This document shows, piece after piece, positions 20,654 to 35,600 of a DNA stretch of 64,000 nucleotides; position 1 is the stretch's first letter, and each line of letters starts with the position of its first letter. The stretch is taken from positions 2,378,501-2,442,500 of the forward strand of contig OX365952.1 of NCBI GenBank assembly GCA_947247005.1, given 5' to 3'. This stretch comes from Spisula solida (Eukaryota; Mollusca; Bivalvia; Venerida; Mactridae). The position numbers and the translations under genes are program-made. Below the pieces are notes generated by a model. That model was not told where the DNA came from and did not search any database. It was given only the letters and a program-made list of their open reading frames with translations.

Positions 20654-23600
20654 GTAAACATTGTTCAAATTTATAATTGCCATTTCTAGTTGTGGCTTTA
20701 CAGAATTATTTAAATGGACAATTTTACTGTACAACATAACTACATATTATGTTTACAACGTTTATTCAGAAATTATATACCAAATGGTCGTAATGGAGTG
20801 AAAAATCAGTTGTAAATAATGTTGATTCGTACTCACGCCTTTTCGTACCCTCACACAGTTTTTTATTTCGTACATTGCAATTAAGAGTGCGACCTTTTAC
20901 ATAGGCCTGTTAATGCTGTCAACTTCTTATTTTATTAAGTGGCAGTCATATCATTGGGTCAAATTAACGATAAACTATCTTTTTATTCTATGTTCAGTAC
21001 TTAGTCTATAAAGTATAATCTTTTCCTATGGATAAGTTTGTGCATTCCTACAAGTTTGTGCCAGGGTTGGCAAAGTATTGACTGCCCGTTTTTTCCAATG
21101 CGGGAAGTCGGGTTTTCCTGGGCTGGTCAATACTCCTTAAAAAGTAAAATTGGCAAAGTGGGTTTGTGCCAACCCTGGTTTGTGCATTTTAGTAAAACGT
21201 TTATTGCTTTGCTTAAAATATCATGTCTGCGCCCAAATTCATTTAAGTTATTAAGAAGAAGACATTTATCCAGCCAAATAATGCAAACAAAATTATTTTT
21301 TTACAAAAACTGTTCGTTACGTTCACAGCGAGTTTTGTCAGATTTCACGGTTTACATATCGCGAAATCTGGAGACATTTTGTTTCCTTAAAATTTGCATA
21401 AGATACAATAAATTTACGAGCGTAATAAGGTGCTAACTTACTGACAAAATATCAAACTTTTTGTTACAAAACTTTTTATTTGCAAATCATTCCTGAAATT
21501 ATTTGGTCAACATTGAATCATTTGTGGACGAAAATTGATTAATTGGTTATTAACTACATGTAAGTAAGTCTCATTTGCCATCATATATGGCCAAAGTTTG
21601 CTGCCTATTTTCCTTATTATTTACATATAAAACTACTTACTATGCCTTGCATCGAAGATGGGTGAGTATGTTGTGTGCTGGTGTCCGTAGACCAAATGGT
21701 TTCCAGATGATATCAACTCAAGTCTCAAGAACATTTCAGCCTAGGAACAACAAACTTGGTATTTAAGTTTGACATAACCAGCTGATGATCCTTATATTTT
21801 TTTATCAGTAGGTCAAAGGTCAAGGTCATAGGAAGATAGACCATCAATGGAGCATTCGTGTTCAACTAACAATTGTTATTTAAAATTCTTAGATCGCTGC
21901 ATGATATTAAACATTAAATGTCCATAGGTAAAAGTTTTCAGGTTTATTAACTTTATGCCTAAACTTCTGGATTTTGTGTGTCCAAAAACAGATGTGTTCT
22001 TTATTTTTCCTAAGTTAAAAGTAACTTGACTATTTTTCAGGATTTCATGATTTTCAAAGTTCCAAACTTTTACCAATGTATTAATTATTTTCTTAGTGGA
22101 AGAGCCAGTTAGAGGAGATACTGATGGCAGCGATACATGACACAGACCAGTGGGTATCCATGGTAGGAGAAATACTTCGTACATACCCAGCTACTGGTGC
22201 TCTCAATCTAGAGCTTGAAGATAATAATGGTACATTTGCCGAGGTGCTGTCTGATCTGAAAAAACTGGGTAAGTTTTCTTCTAAAAAATGTTTAAAGCTT
22301 TGTACACTAAAACCCAGGTAACTTTATCATTAATAAAGAGTAAAGAAACAAAAAAAATTTATATAAAATTTATAATATATCTAAGATTACATAAATTTTA
22401 TAAAAGAATTGTTTTACTCTTTATCAATGATACAGTTACAGTTAAAGGCCTTAATTTTCTTCATTTACAAACACTCGGCAGGAAATATTTAACAAAGTTT
22501 GTTGAAGGTAAATGTCCTATATACGAGGGGTGATCAACAAATACGCGGAAAAGTGCTGTCATTTCTTTATTTGTCACTGTAAGTCGTTGAAACCTTATAA
22601 ACATGAAGATAAATTTATTTCAAATGCAATGTCATAAAATACCAATGACAATATTGCAAAACACAACAAATATGTAATAGCATACACTACATGTGTCTGT
22701 TTTGCATAATTAGTCTCTCACATGTAGCCATGTGAAATCAATGCCGACATGCGAATGGGCTATAGGACATCAATAATGTCAAATTACGTCATAAATATTA
22801 ATATTCTCCCGCAGCTAATTCTTCTTATTGACATGCAAGTTGCAAAGAAAAAACAATGATTTTCGGTTGACAGGTCTATGACGTGTATTTGGTTGTACAG
22901 CTATTTTTTGAGAATCATTCAATGCGTTATACATTATGAAATGTGCCTCGAATGAGTATGGATAATGATGTATGTAACGACGTCGCGATGACGTTGGGCC
23001 GGTGTAGCCATAGTGACGTTACGGTTTCTATGTTTCTTTCACCAAATATTTCCTTTGGCTCAATGTTTTTATAGTTATGTATTTGTAATATTTCAATCTA
23101 TTAGCAGACCGATTTTCTTCAATATTGATCACGTAACAAAGATTTAAGATCATTTTTCTGCATATTTGTTGATCACCCCTCGTATAGACTGGTATCATGT
23201 TTACCTTGTATTTCGTTTCGACAAGGTGAACTGCAAAATGGGATCAATCATCATACTAGTATTACAAATTGAATTAACAGCAATTTAAATTTAGATTGCT
23301 GTAGTGCTTTATTCATGCTACACTGATTCTATATTCCACTATACTGTCACTTTTTTATCAATATAAACATAGGTATGCGAATATTGCCTGTTTGTTTATG
23401 AATATTTTGTCATAATTTAGATATGATATGATAATTTACCATACTTGTTTATTATGTTTTCAAACTAGTACTAGTCTAAGTATGTATATGTTCTGTAAAT
23501 ATGTTCATATTTTCGTTATGGGCCGGTGGCCAATATCAAATAAAATCTTTGTCATTGTCATGATGATATTTATGAATTATTGAAGGATTTCAACCTGCAA

Positions 23601-26600
23601 AATGAGATATATCAAAATTATTATTGATTCGATATAAGTGAATAAATGAGTTGACTGTTGACTTACAAGTTGCAGTAGCTACTATCATTAAAGTATGAAC
23701 TCTTTTCTATTGAATTTTGAATTATAAACTTCATTAATATAAACAGTGCCTCAACATGAAATTTCTTTGGGGTAGACAGAATTTTGGTGAATGTACTGTG
23801 GACATTTTCATGGTTATAAAATGGATATGATTATGAACACTGATTCAAAGGGTGTAGAACGGTTGCAAGTGGGGATTTGAATTTTCCCAAAATTGGTCAT
23901 TTTTGTGTGGGTTTTCTCCATTTTAACAGTGTCTTCACTTTTACAAAAATACTTGTTGGGTAACCCTCTTACAAAATTGACATTTTTGTCATAATTTCTC
24001 AAAAAACATGGCCTGTTTCTCTGTTTATATTTCTAGTAAAATCTTTTAAAAAGCCTCTAGAAGTACTGGTTGGATTTCATTATGAATTGGTAACAATGTT
24101 CCTTTGGTGATTCTTATGACTCCGGTAGCCGTCTGGTTGCCATGGCAACCAATTGCAAAAACTTAAAAAATTCATAAAAAAATCAACCACTGGCAAGATT
24201 TCAAAATAATCTTACAGAAATAGTTATTTGCTGTGGTCCATTCTAAAAATAATGAAACTGGATCAAGCACATGCTGTGTTGTAGACAACTGAATAAGTAT
24301 GGTATGACATTATTTTACATTCATTATAGCAATATGATACTTAATTGTGTATGCATTTTGGCTCTTCTTAAGAGAGCTATTGCACTTGTGTCCCAGTCAG
24401 TTAAAATAGCCAAAATTCTTATCAGGATCAAAGATCGTATAAAGAATTGATACGCAAGTCTAAAATTAGCCAACTTATGACTGAAGTACCATAATGCATC
24501 GTGCGCCCTTCGGTAATAATCCGCCATTTTATCAAAGGTACTCTTTGGTTTACTCGCGATCGGTTAAATCCATTTCTTTCCATCATTATAGTTTACCGTA
24601 GTAGTGTATCCAAAAGAAATCTTTCATTTTTTTTTGTGTACAAATAAAAAAAAGTGGTTTGATCATTTGTTACATATTCTGTTGTTTGTCTCACTTTCTG
24701 TTTCTACCCTTTGTTGGCTAATTTTCCAACCTGTGCAGAGATACTGAGCTTACATTCCAACCTGCTCAATATTACTGATAACCTGTAGGCGGGGGATATC
24801 AATTCAAAGAATTTGCTTGTTTAAGTTTGAAACTCTTTGTTTATTGTAGTGAAACGATCAGTTGACTTGAAGATGTTACCCATGGAGTGTCAATTTTTAA
24901 ACAAGACAGCTCTCGTGGCTACAACTGGACAACAACCTCAACCAACTAAACACTTTGCCCTGAAACGAAAGCCCAAATCAGCAACACTTCGAGCAGAGTT
25001 ATTACAGAAATGTTAGTTCAGGAAGTTATAAACAGTTTTTAGCTCACCTGCATCATGCTGAAGGTGAGCTATTGTGATCACCCTTTGTCCGTCATCATTG
25101 TTCGTCATCAAACAATTTGATTGTTCGCCCTCTTGGAAGTCACATTTTTCACTTAATGAAGTTAGTCTTTATAAATGAAACTCGGTCACAATGTTTGTCT
25201 CTATAAAAGTCTTTATAAATGAAACTCAGTAACAATGTTTGTCTCTATATAGTATAGAATCTAGGTTGATTTCGATACAGGGTCTACTAGGTCACCATGC
25301 CAAAGCATAGAAAATCTAGCTAACACTATAAATAACTGTGTCACTCCAGAAGTGAAGGGTCTAGGAATCAATTTGTAATAGCAACAACATGGCTTGAACA
25401 AATTATAAAAAAAGGTTTGTTGACTGAATATGACTTTAATCCTGGTGGTTGAACCAGGATGAATGGTTTTGGACAGGGAATTTCAGAAATAATTCAGGAA
25501 AATTAGAAAATTAACTTTCTGTGATTTGTGGGAGCCTTGCTAGAGGTCACAGTTTGGTCCTTGGAACAACCATCGCGGCTCTTACAATTCCGGTAGAATC
25601 TAATGGAGTGTGGTATACAGACAACATATGTTAAGAAGCCGCTTTAGACAGATAGTAGGGCCGATGTGGTATACAGACAACATATGTTAAGAAGCCGCTT
25701 TAGACAGATAGTAGGGCCGATGTGGTATACAGACAACATATGTTAAGAAGCCGCTTTAGACAGATAGTAGGGCCGATATGGTCAAGGTCACTGTTAAAAA
25801 ATCGATATACATTGTAGTTTATGTTTTTATTCTCCTCATGTTAATGTTTTTTTTGGGCAATTTTCTATTGCAGAGTATTTCTGATATATGTTTTGAGGTA
25901 CATCAATGAAACTTGGTATACATACAGTTTATGTGAAGTCGCCGCTTGAGATTGAAAGTGGGAACGATGTAGTCAATGTAAAATAGAAAATCAGTTTATG
26001 CTCAATAACTTCAGTTTGGAAAGAGATATTGTGGTGAAACTTGCTATATTAATAGCTTGTGTAAGGATGCCTTCTATGATGGAAAGTGGGGCGACAAGGT
26101 CAAGGCCACCGCTCTGTCGAGCTCTGATTGATGTACATAGCATTTGTGTGTAAATTTTTAAACAAAAAAATTACTATGTTAACCAACCATTGTTTCAGCA
26201 TCGGAAGTGGCTATGAACAAAAAGAGAAACGGATCTGATTACTTACCTATAAAAGTGAGAAGTTTTGCTAAAAAAATGGATGATTCAAGTGAGTATCAGT
26301 AACATAGTTTATTGTTTTCAGTGTCATTTGTTAGGACATCCTTACCAGCTAAGAATTGTTATAAGTTTATTTGTTAACACTTACACTCAGCACTATACTT
26401 TATTCGTATCTAACGCTGTTTCTCATCAATTTTTCAGTTATAAACAGCAGCAGATTTACCTAACCAGTTTTCCTGGACTGTATCCTAACCAGTACTAACT
26501 TACCTTTTACATGGAAACAGCAACTTCTATACATGTGGAGGAAAATTTGACATTGACGTGGTATGAGGTAAACAAGACAATATAAATTGATGAACCAAGT

Positions 26601-29600
26601 TGTGTACTGAAAATAAAACAGGAAAAACTACCATAAGCATGGCTTAAATATAGTGGGGGAACATGGTGATTTTGTTGTTGATGGATGTCACAAAGTCTGT
26701 CCAGACTTGTTCTCCTTAACTATGGTAGATTTCAATTAAACTTCACATGAGTGCTTGGTACCATGCCTAGTTATACATGAGATCAGGAATTCTAGGTTGG
26801 ATGATTATTGCTGTAGGTACGGCCCTTTTGTGGGTCACATACATGTTTGTGTCAAAATCTCTTTTAATCTGTGCTTGTTACTATTTCAGCACCTATGAAA
26901 GGATCATCAGGAAAGAACAGTTCTTCTGGAGGATTTTTAAGTCCTAATTCTATAGGAAGAAAGTCAAGTAGTTTATTAGGTTGTACTGGTACATCTATAG
27001 GGGGTACACCAAACAGAATGAATAGCCTGAAGAAGGAGGGAGGAATCAAGGTAAGTTTGTTAGAAGAAAGGTTGCACTTTGGTCCAATGGATAATGCTCT
27101 TGAGTCTTGACTAAGGATAGAGAGGTCCCTGGTTTGAATCTGGCCGGGGCACTTAGTCAATTTTGAAACGTTCAGTGTTTCCCGCTAAACTAGTGATGAA
27201 CTGGTTGGTATCCCAGAGGTAGTCTCGCATGTATCGTTGCTATACACCGGGAATGTTAAAAAACCAAGGAGTCTTATGTTGGAAGAGGTAGGATAGCGCA
27301 CCCGGATTCCTTGTATCGCACAAAGCTTCTGTCTCCTCCCTCAAAGGGGGGGGGGGGGTAATTCATTGGCCAAATAGGCAGGGATAAAACTGAATGACGA
27401 CGCACTTACGACTGTCTCAGTTGAATGCATAAAAAATGAGCGAGGATCCTGCAGATCTGGAATAATAAGGAAATCCAGATTTGTTGCATTAGAAAGAATG
27501 AGCTTTTCTATAGAAAATCAAGGTAAATTGATGAAGATAATGACTAAGATATGGTCATTTGAAATTTCCTAAGCAAAATGTTTACAATAGAGCATTGTTT
27601 GAAACAGTTTTGATGTAGGGTAGTATGATATTGGCACCAGAAACATATTTGCATCTTAATTTTCAGGATTTGGCATCATTATGCCTCAATAGTCAATAGG
27701 ACCCCCCCCCCCCCCCTTGTAGGGGATTTGTAAGATAGGGGCCTAATGCTGTATTCTCCTGCCTAGTAATGCTGAGAATCAGACTGGCAACTTCAACATG
27801 TTAATTGTTCTTCTTCTCCCATGTTGTTGCAACAGTTTAAATTTTCCATAGAAATCTACAGAATTGTTCTTTAAATTATGTTAATTTACTGGACAAAAAA
27901 ACCCAAGTTAGTGATTTAGGGCCATCTCAGTGCTCTTGTTCATATCATAGGATTTACATTGGTTGAAACATTTACATATTCATTGTTTGATAAATTTACA
28001 TATTCATTGTTTGACAAATTTACATACAGTAAAACCTCGTTATCTCGAGGACCCATCGGGACAAGCCAAATGCTCGAGTTAAGCCAGGTGCTCGAAATAT
28101 CCGAAGTCTATGATGAATTGTTGTTATGACTAAGTGTAACTGTGTTTATAATGAAAACACGTATGATAAATGTATTTGGTTGTAACTACGAATATTGTCA
28201 TTGTTTATCAAGTCTATACGCAATTTGAATTGTGTGGACCTTTGCCGAATTGAACAAATTGCATATGAAAGTCGTAATGAATTATTTTACATTAAATATC
28301 AAACTCCATTTAACGGTAAAATTGTATTAAAAGTTCGCATCGGCAAAAAGATAACATTACCCAAAGCGCATGATAGATCCTACATGTTTGAACAAACACC
28401 CACGCACAAAAATCGTACGTGATATAAAATAAAACCCGGATGCAAAGTCGATCCAGTTTCCAGCACAGGGATACGGCTCATTGAGTAAAAAACATGCACT
28501 ATATTATCTATGATAATTTATTTAGGACATGATGTTTAGCTGAATGAGTTATATCCCTGTGGTTTCCAATTGAAACACGCGCGACAATTTGGAGACATCA
28601 AACGCGGCGGTCTTTCGACTGACTTCAAACGCGCCGCACATCAAAGAAATTGCCGGTACAGTTGGGAGTAGTGTTTAGTCAGAGTTCCATACCGCGGTAT
28701 GAATTCGCCAATTGGCGCATAGTGTAGATTCAATTGACATTTAATTTTCTACTGTACAAAGTCGACGAATTTTTTTATTCTATAAGAATTGGATTTAATC
28801 GTGGACTTGATCTACTTCACTTATTCAGTATCAGACACGTGAAATTGTACTGTACCTAAGCTTACATTGGCAGGTTTTCATGAAATACGGGAAATGAAAA
28901 GTTTTTGAAATGATTTTTACTTGCAGTTTTATAACGAACGGAGCCTAAACATTTAAGATTCTACATGGACGTCGGTTTATCTTACGATAATTAAAAGTCT
29001 GTGCGAGTCAGTACGTTCGAAGCAACGATGTTGCATTTAATAATTCTAGTTCTCGTATGAGTTAAAGTTCCCAATTGTTGCCTATTGAACTTGTTCTGAA
29101 ACGTATGTGTAGTTTAAATCACGGTCATTAATTAAATATCTTCTACTTCGTGTTTAATATAATGGATCGAAAATACGGACATCAATTTAAGTGTTAGGGA
29201 TAACGCTATTGTCATAAACTGTGATTATCACGATGTGTGAAAAATACGGACCGTAACAAAATTTAGTATGACATTTTTCGGAGGTGTGAAATTCCGCTCG
29301 GATGATTGCCTCGAGATAAGGTAATTAATTATCGTTGAAAATTGTTGATTGGACTGACACCTGCGCTCGAATTAGACCGGATGCTCGTAATAACTTTACT
29401 CGAGTTAGAGGGATAAATTAATGTACAATATAGAGCAAATTCGTCGGGACTTTGAAATTTACTCGAATAAGGCCGGTTGCTCGAATAATCGCTGCTCGTA
29501 TTACCGAGGTTTTACTGTATTCATTGTTTGATACATGTTTGCAGTTACTGGAGATTGGAGATCAACCATTGGCACCCAAAGAAGCTAAAAGAAGAAAGCG

Positions 29601-32600
29601 TCAAGCTGGTGTGTATATTATCTGCAGTTTGTTGATCACTAAATAAATGTTTCATACATCTTCATCATATGTTAGTTGTGGTCGTGTATTACATACAGGT
29701 TAAAATGAGAAAAATTTGAGGAAAATTCTGGAAAAATTGTTTAATGAAAAAACATGGTGGAAAACATCAGCAAGATGGAGAATGGGAAAGTTGTTTTATC
29801 ATTGTGAAAGATACATCTAATTTTAGTTACGGTTCTGGGTTGATAAATGTACATTTAATACTCACGAAATTACGTTGATTAGATTGATGAAATAATCTGG
29901 CTGACAGCCTCAAGTTATTTTAGTAGCACATTCTGAAGTATTGAATCTATTGTCATGGAACTTGGCAGAGATGTTCATCTGTATATGAAGCAGTGTGCCT
30001 GGGTACATTGTTACATCTGTATATGAAGCAGTGTGCCTGGGTACATTGTTACATCTGTATATGAAGCAGTGTGCCTGGGTACATTGTTACATCTGTATAT
30101 GAAGCAGTGTGCCTGGGTACATTGTTACATCTGTATATGAAGCAGTGTGCCTGGGTACATTGTTACATCTGTATATGAAGCAGTGTGCCTGGGTACATTG
30201 TTACATCTGTATATGAAGCAGTGTGCCTGGGTACATTGTTACATCTGTATATGAAGCAGTGTGCCTGGGTACATTGTTACATCTGTATATGAAGCAGTGT
30301 GCCTGGGTACATTGTTACATCTGTATATGAAGCAGTGTGCCTGGGTACATTGTTACATCTGTATATGAAGCAGTGTGCCTGGGTACATTGTTACATCTGT
30401 ATATGAAGCAGTGTGCCTGGGTACATTGTTACATCTGTATATGAAGCAGTGTGCCTGGGTACATTGTTACATCTGTATATGAAGCAGTGTGCCTGGGTAC
30501 ATTGTTACATCTGTATATGAAGCAGTGTGCCTGGGTACATTGTTACATCTGTATATGAAGCAGTGTGCCTGGGTACATTGTTACATCTGTATATGAAGCA
30601 GTGTGCCTGGGTACATTGTTACATCTGTATATGAAGCAGTGTGCCTGGGTACATTGTTATCACAGCACTTCTGGCAATCTTATACTTTCATACAAATTGA
30701 AAATCTTTATAATTTCTTAAACAACTACAAATACGGTAGGTAAAGCGACATGCTTCAGTTAATAATAAACTGTATCTGTCCCTAATTTAGAATAAATCAC
30801 ATACTATTGGTATACAAAAGCAGTCTCTTGGGAATTTTTTAAGGTGCTGTGGCAATGCTAAGATTTGTGCTGAATGATATAGACAAGAATTATAGCTAAA
30901 ATGTCCAAGAAGAGAAAACTGCATCAATATGTATAATTTAATGGCTTATTTAAGCACTTTTACATAAAACAAGTCTTTATCTGTCAAATTTTGCAATACT
31001 GACCTTAAATATAAACAACATACTAAGATTTATGGCGCTGGGGTAAGCCAATTCTGGCTTTAAGGTGCTGTGGTACCCTAGCCCCTTCTGCCCCTGGGAA
31101 GTGCCTGATGATTGACTTCATATACTACAGACATATTGCATTGATGACAACTGTTTTATTTACAGAAATGGAAGCACTTGAACAATCAAAGAAAGAGAAG
31201 GATGCAGAGAAAGCTGCTGCTGCTGCTAGTGCAGGCGGTGATACTGTACCCTATACACCAGACTATGCTGCTGGTCTCCTCGCTCCCGCTACATCAGTAA
31301 GTATTCAAGCAATTACAGGGGGTGTTAATATTCATGATTTATCCGAAATTTTGGATTTACCTATCCCGAAAGAGCTATGATTTCTGACCAAAATAAAAGT
31401 TATTTCATGAAAATATCTCAAGAAATGGCAAAGTTATTGTCAATTTAATCGGCTCTAAATGATTTTATTGGGAGGCGATTAAGCCTCTCATTACTACCAT
31501 TGCCCATTTCTTAATACAAAATTAACCGCCTTTAGGCTGCTATGTGAATTCGCATTCAAGTAGTTCCAGAAACTGTCAACATTCCCAATACTGCTACATA
31601 TGTTTCTCCAAATTTTTTAACTGATTTAAGCCAATCAGCAACATTTGTTTATTCTAAGATCAATTATTGTGAAACTGTTCGTTAAATCGATATTTTGGCC
31701 AAAAAAATCACTACACCGGCTGATACCGAACTTGTTTCATAGTACGAAAATGACGTGTTCATCAAATGTCCCGGATGTAAAGCTATTTTTAGAAACTTCA
31801 GACTACGGTCAAGTGATGGTTTTATCAATGAATCGTATACGGTCTGCAAAGTACTGTTATGCAATCATATGGTGTCGCTGTACTAGCTAGCCGCTTTCTA
31901 TAGACAGTCTCCCGCTGTGAGGGAAGTGATTACAAGACGGTAGTGTAGAATCTGATAAATAGGCGCGTAGTATTATTTTAAAGCCACTTTTGATATACGC
32001 ATTCAATACACGTATTACATATAAATTAATATGCACCTTTTAACAATTATTTAGATACCCAACATGCCTATATAGTCACATATGCCTATTTTGACATTCA
32101 AGACAAGATCGGCAGTAAGAAAACGAACATTAAACGTGTAAAGTCGGTTTAAGCTTTAGTAGCAGCAACCAGATTGCCTCCCATCAGTACTCTCAGTGCT
32201 TTGATTCAGTACAAAATGAGTTTATTATTGAAACAATGTGGTTGAAGTCCTCTTGTTTGGCAAAAATGGTCGGCTGCATATGATTTTTTTATTTGGCTCT
32301 ATTGACACCCCATTAGTATTCAAGCAATTATATTTTGATACATTAAGCTTTATGACCTTTTTGTGCATATTGTCCGATTGTCAAAAATGTTAGGTCGGAT
32401 AATTAATGCCAAAGCTATGGCCCCTTGTTGCTGAAATACGTTTTTGTGTCAAAAACCCATCTAAATCTATCTATAAAATGGTAAAATCCTGTACAAAATT
32501 ATCGGAATGGCCCTTAGTGAAACTCCAGGATAAACTTACGTTATGGGGCACTACTCTTGAAGTGAATACAGAAGTAGGTCGAGTTGTTTCCCTTGCAGAT

Positions 32601-35600
32601 GTTGGAAAGGTTAAGCTATTTCCCTTGCAGATATTGGCCAGGTTAAGCTATTTCCCTTGCAGATGTTGGCTAGGTTAAGCTATTTCCCTTGCAGATGTTG
32701 GCTAGGTTAAGCTATTTCCCTTGCAGATGTTGGCTAGGTTAAGCTATTTCCCTTGCAGATATTGGCTAGGTTAAGCTATTTCCCTTGCAGATGTTGGCTA
32801 GGTTAAGCTATTTCCCTTGCAGATATTGGCTAGGTTAAGCTATTTCCCTCGCAGATATTGGCTAGGTTAAGCTATTTCCCTTGCAGATATTGGCTAGGTT
32901 AAGCTATTTCCCTTGCAGATGTTTGCTAGGTTAAGCTATTTCCCTTGCAGATGTTGGGTAGGTTAAGCTATTTCCCTTGCAGATGTTGGCTATGGTAAGC
33001 TAATTCCCTTGCAGATGTTGGCTAGGTTAAGCTATTTCCCTTGCAGATGTTGGGTATGTTAAGCTATTTCCCTTGCAGATGTTGGCTAGGTTAAGCTATT
33101 TCCCTTGCAGATATTGGCTATGTTAAGCTATTTCCCTTGCAGATGTTGGCTAGGTTAAGCTATTTCCCTTGCAGATGTTGGAAAGGTTAAGCTATTTCCC
33201 TTGCAGATGTTGGCTAGGTTAAGCTATTTCCCTTGTAGATGTTGGCAAGGTTAAGCTATTTTCCATGCAGATGTTGGGTAGGTTTAGCTAATGTGTATAT
33301 ATTGTATATTTCAGAAAGTTGTTGGTATTACAGTATCAACGACCGTATCATCATTACCACAAACACAGACTGTATCATACGTTCCAACTACCACAACAAG
33401 AGTATTAAACCCCGCTACAGGTATGTGACATTCATTTAGTCCACAATGCACTAGGTTAACTCAGTGGCAATAAGAAATACAGTTTATATATGGTCGGAGC
33501 CACTGCCATGTTCTAGTTGTTAGCGATCTTGCTTTCGATTCCGGGTTGTGGCAGGTCATACCCTTCCATGAAAATAATCGTCAATCTTCCTCCACATGTG
33601 GAGAAGTTGCTAGTTCCTTGTTGAAAGGTAAGTTAATACTGGTTAGGATATTGTCCAGGAAAACTTATCAGATGAATCGGCCGCTATGTATGACTGAACA
33701 TGTTTTAGTAATGGTGTTAAACCTGATTAAACAAAAGAGATTAAATGTGCAATTCACCTTGCTGCAGATTGTCTCCCTTTATAGTATAAACAACTTGGAT
33801 AATTCCGCCTTGACATTGAATTGTCTCCCTTTATAGTATAAACAACTTGGATAATTCCGCCTTGACATTGAATTGTCTCCCTTTATAGTATAAACAACTT
33901 GGATAATTCCGCCTTGACATTGAATTGTCTCCCTTTATAGTATAAACAACTTGGATAATTCCGCCTTGACATTGAATTGTCTCCCTTTATTGTGTCAACA
34001 GAATGGATAAAACAATATTCTAGCACTGTCTGGAATTTTCTTTGTGTAAATGTATAGAACTGTAGCGGGATTCAATAAGCAGTCTTATCACATTCAACTT
34101 TTGGCTGTTTAATTCATCTCCTGCGTATATTAGCGATTTTTATCAATGAAATTTACGTCTTGTTTATTTTATGAGGTCATGAATTATGCGATGTTACCGT
34201 ATGAATGTCAATGTTGACTTTTGTTACATGAATATTTTCAGATGTTTCTATTTCGGCGAACACACAAACAGCGCGAGACAACTTACAACAACAGCTACAG
34301 CAACAGCTTGGCCAATCACAAGTCAGAACGACCACCGTCTTACCTTCCATTGGTCAAACATTTCAACACGCAACTACCAATCCTGCTACACCACTTGCGG
34401 TTCAGCCCTTACAACCCATACAAACACCACCACAGAGCAATGTTCAACAGCCCCTTGCTGGTACACAACAACAACCTAAAAAGGGATTATCACTTACAGT
34501 AAGTATACAAGGCTTTTATTTATTTGATAAAAAAAATATTGAATAAGTATGGTAATTAAAAATTTCATCAGCCGAATCTTAACTCTGGAGCCATGTTATT
34601 ATACAGGATGTAGAAATGAGCCATTAGGTAGCAAAATCCACTGACTATTGGAGCATTCTTGCCTGTTACTTTTGATTATTAGTCCCCTACCGGTTTTTAA
34701 CCAGAGGGGACTATAGGTTTGCCCTCCGTCCGTCAGTCAGTCAGTCAGTCCGTCCGTCCGTCCGTCAAAAAATCTGGATCCTGACATAACTCAATATTTT
34801 GGTTTTGACAAAAATTGTGGTTGCTATGGCGACAGAAAGAGTGAAAATATGCCCAAATCTGGATTCTGCCATAACTCAAACAGTTTCCAAGCTAAGTTTA
34901 TGAAACTTGATATGTGGATAGGTGCCAATAAGGGGATTATGCATGTCTAAAAATATTTTGATTCTGACAAAAATTGTGGTTGCTATGGCAACAGAAACAT
35001 TGAAAATGGCTTCAAACCGGTAGGGGACTTCTGTATTGCTTGCAATTCTTAATTACTTGTTTTCTTCGTTTTGCATAGGAACAACCCTCAAATCAGCCAC
35101 TGACTTTTAAAGTTAAACTGGCTACATGAAAAAACATTTCTACAGCCTAGGTTATATGCTACGTCATAGGGCTGTTTTTCTATATCACTGTTTTACAATG
35201 TCATCATTTCACTATTTCAGCGGGAACAAATGGTAGAAGCACAAGAAATGTTCAAAAATTCAAATAAAGTCACGCGACCAGAGAAAGCTTTAATACTTGG
35301 CTTTATGGCTGGTTCACGAGGTAATGTACTATACAGTCTTATGTCCATTTTAAGCTTGACTATTCCAAAAATAAGAAGGGTAATAGTCACTTTTGCGTCA
35401 GCGTTGGTGTTGCTGATCTGTCAAAGTTCTGCATGCAACATCATATCTCTGAAACTACTTAAGGTCTTCAATTGAAACTTCACACATGTATTAGTGGAAA
35501 GTTTTCAATTAAATTCATGTTAAGATACCAATTCGCTATGCAGATACTTTGGACAGAATACGAATATCTGCATATCCGGATATCCATTGACATCCTTAAA

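Noticed and set aside
29977..33290. CRISPR-like arrays
   Set aside because: The repeats are directly adjacent without unique spacers, in introns of an animal gene. They are minisatellites.
34186..34502. Alternative plus-strand frames of 93-97 codons
   Set aside because: They overlap NELF-A exon 9 in other frames; only the QQQPKKGLSLT frame joins exons 8 and 10 and matches the family.
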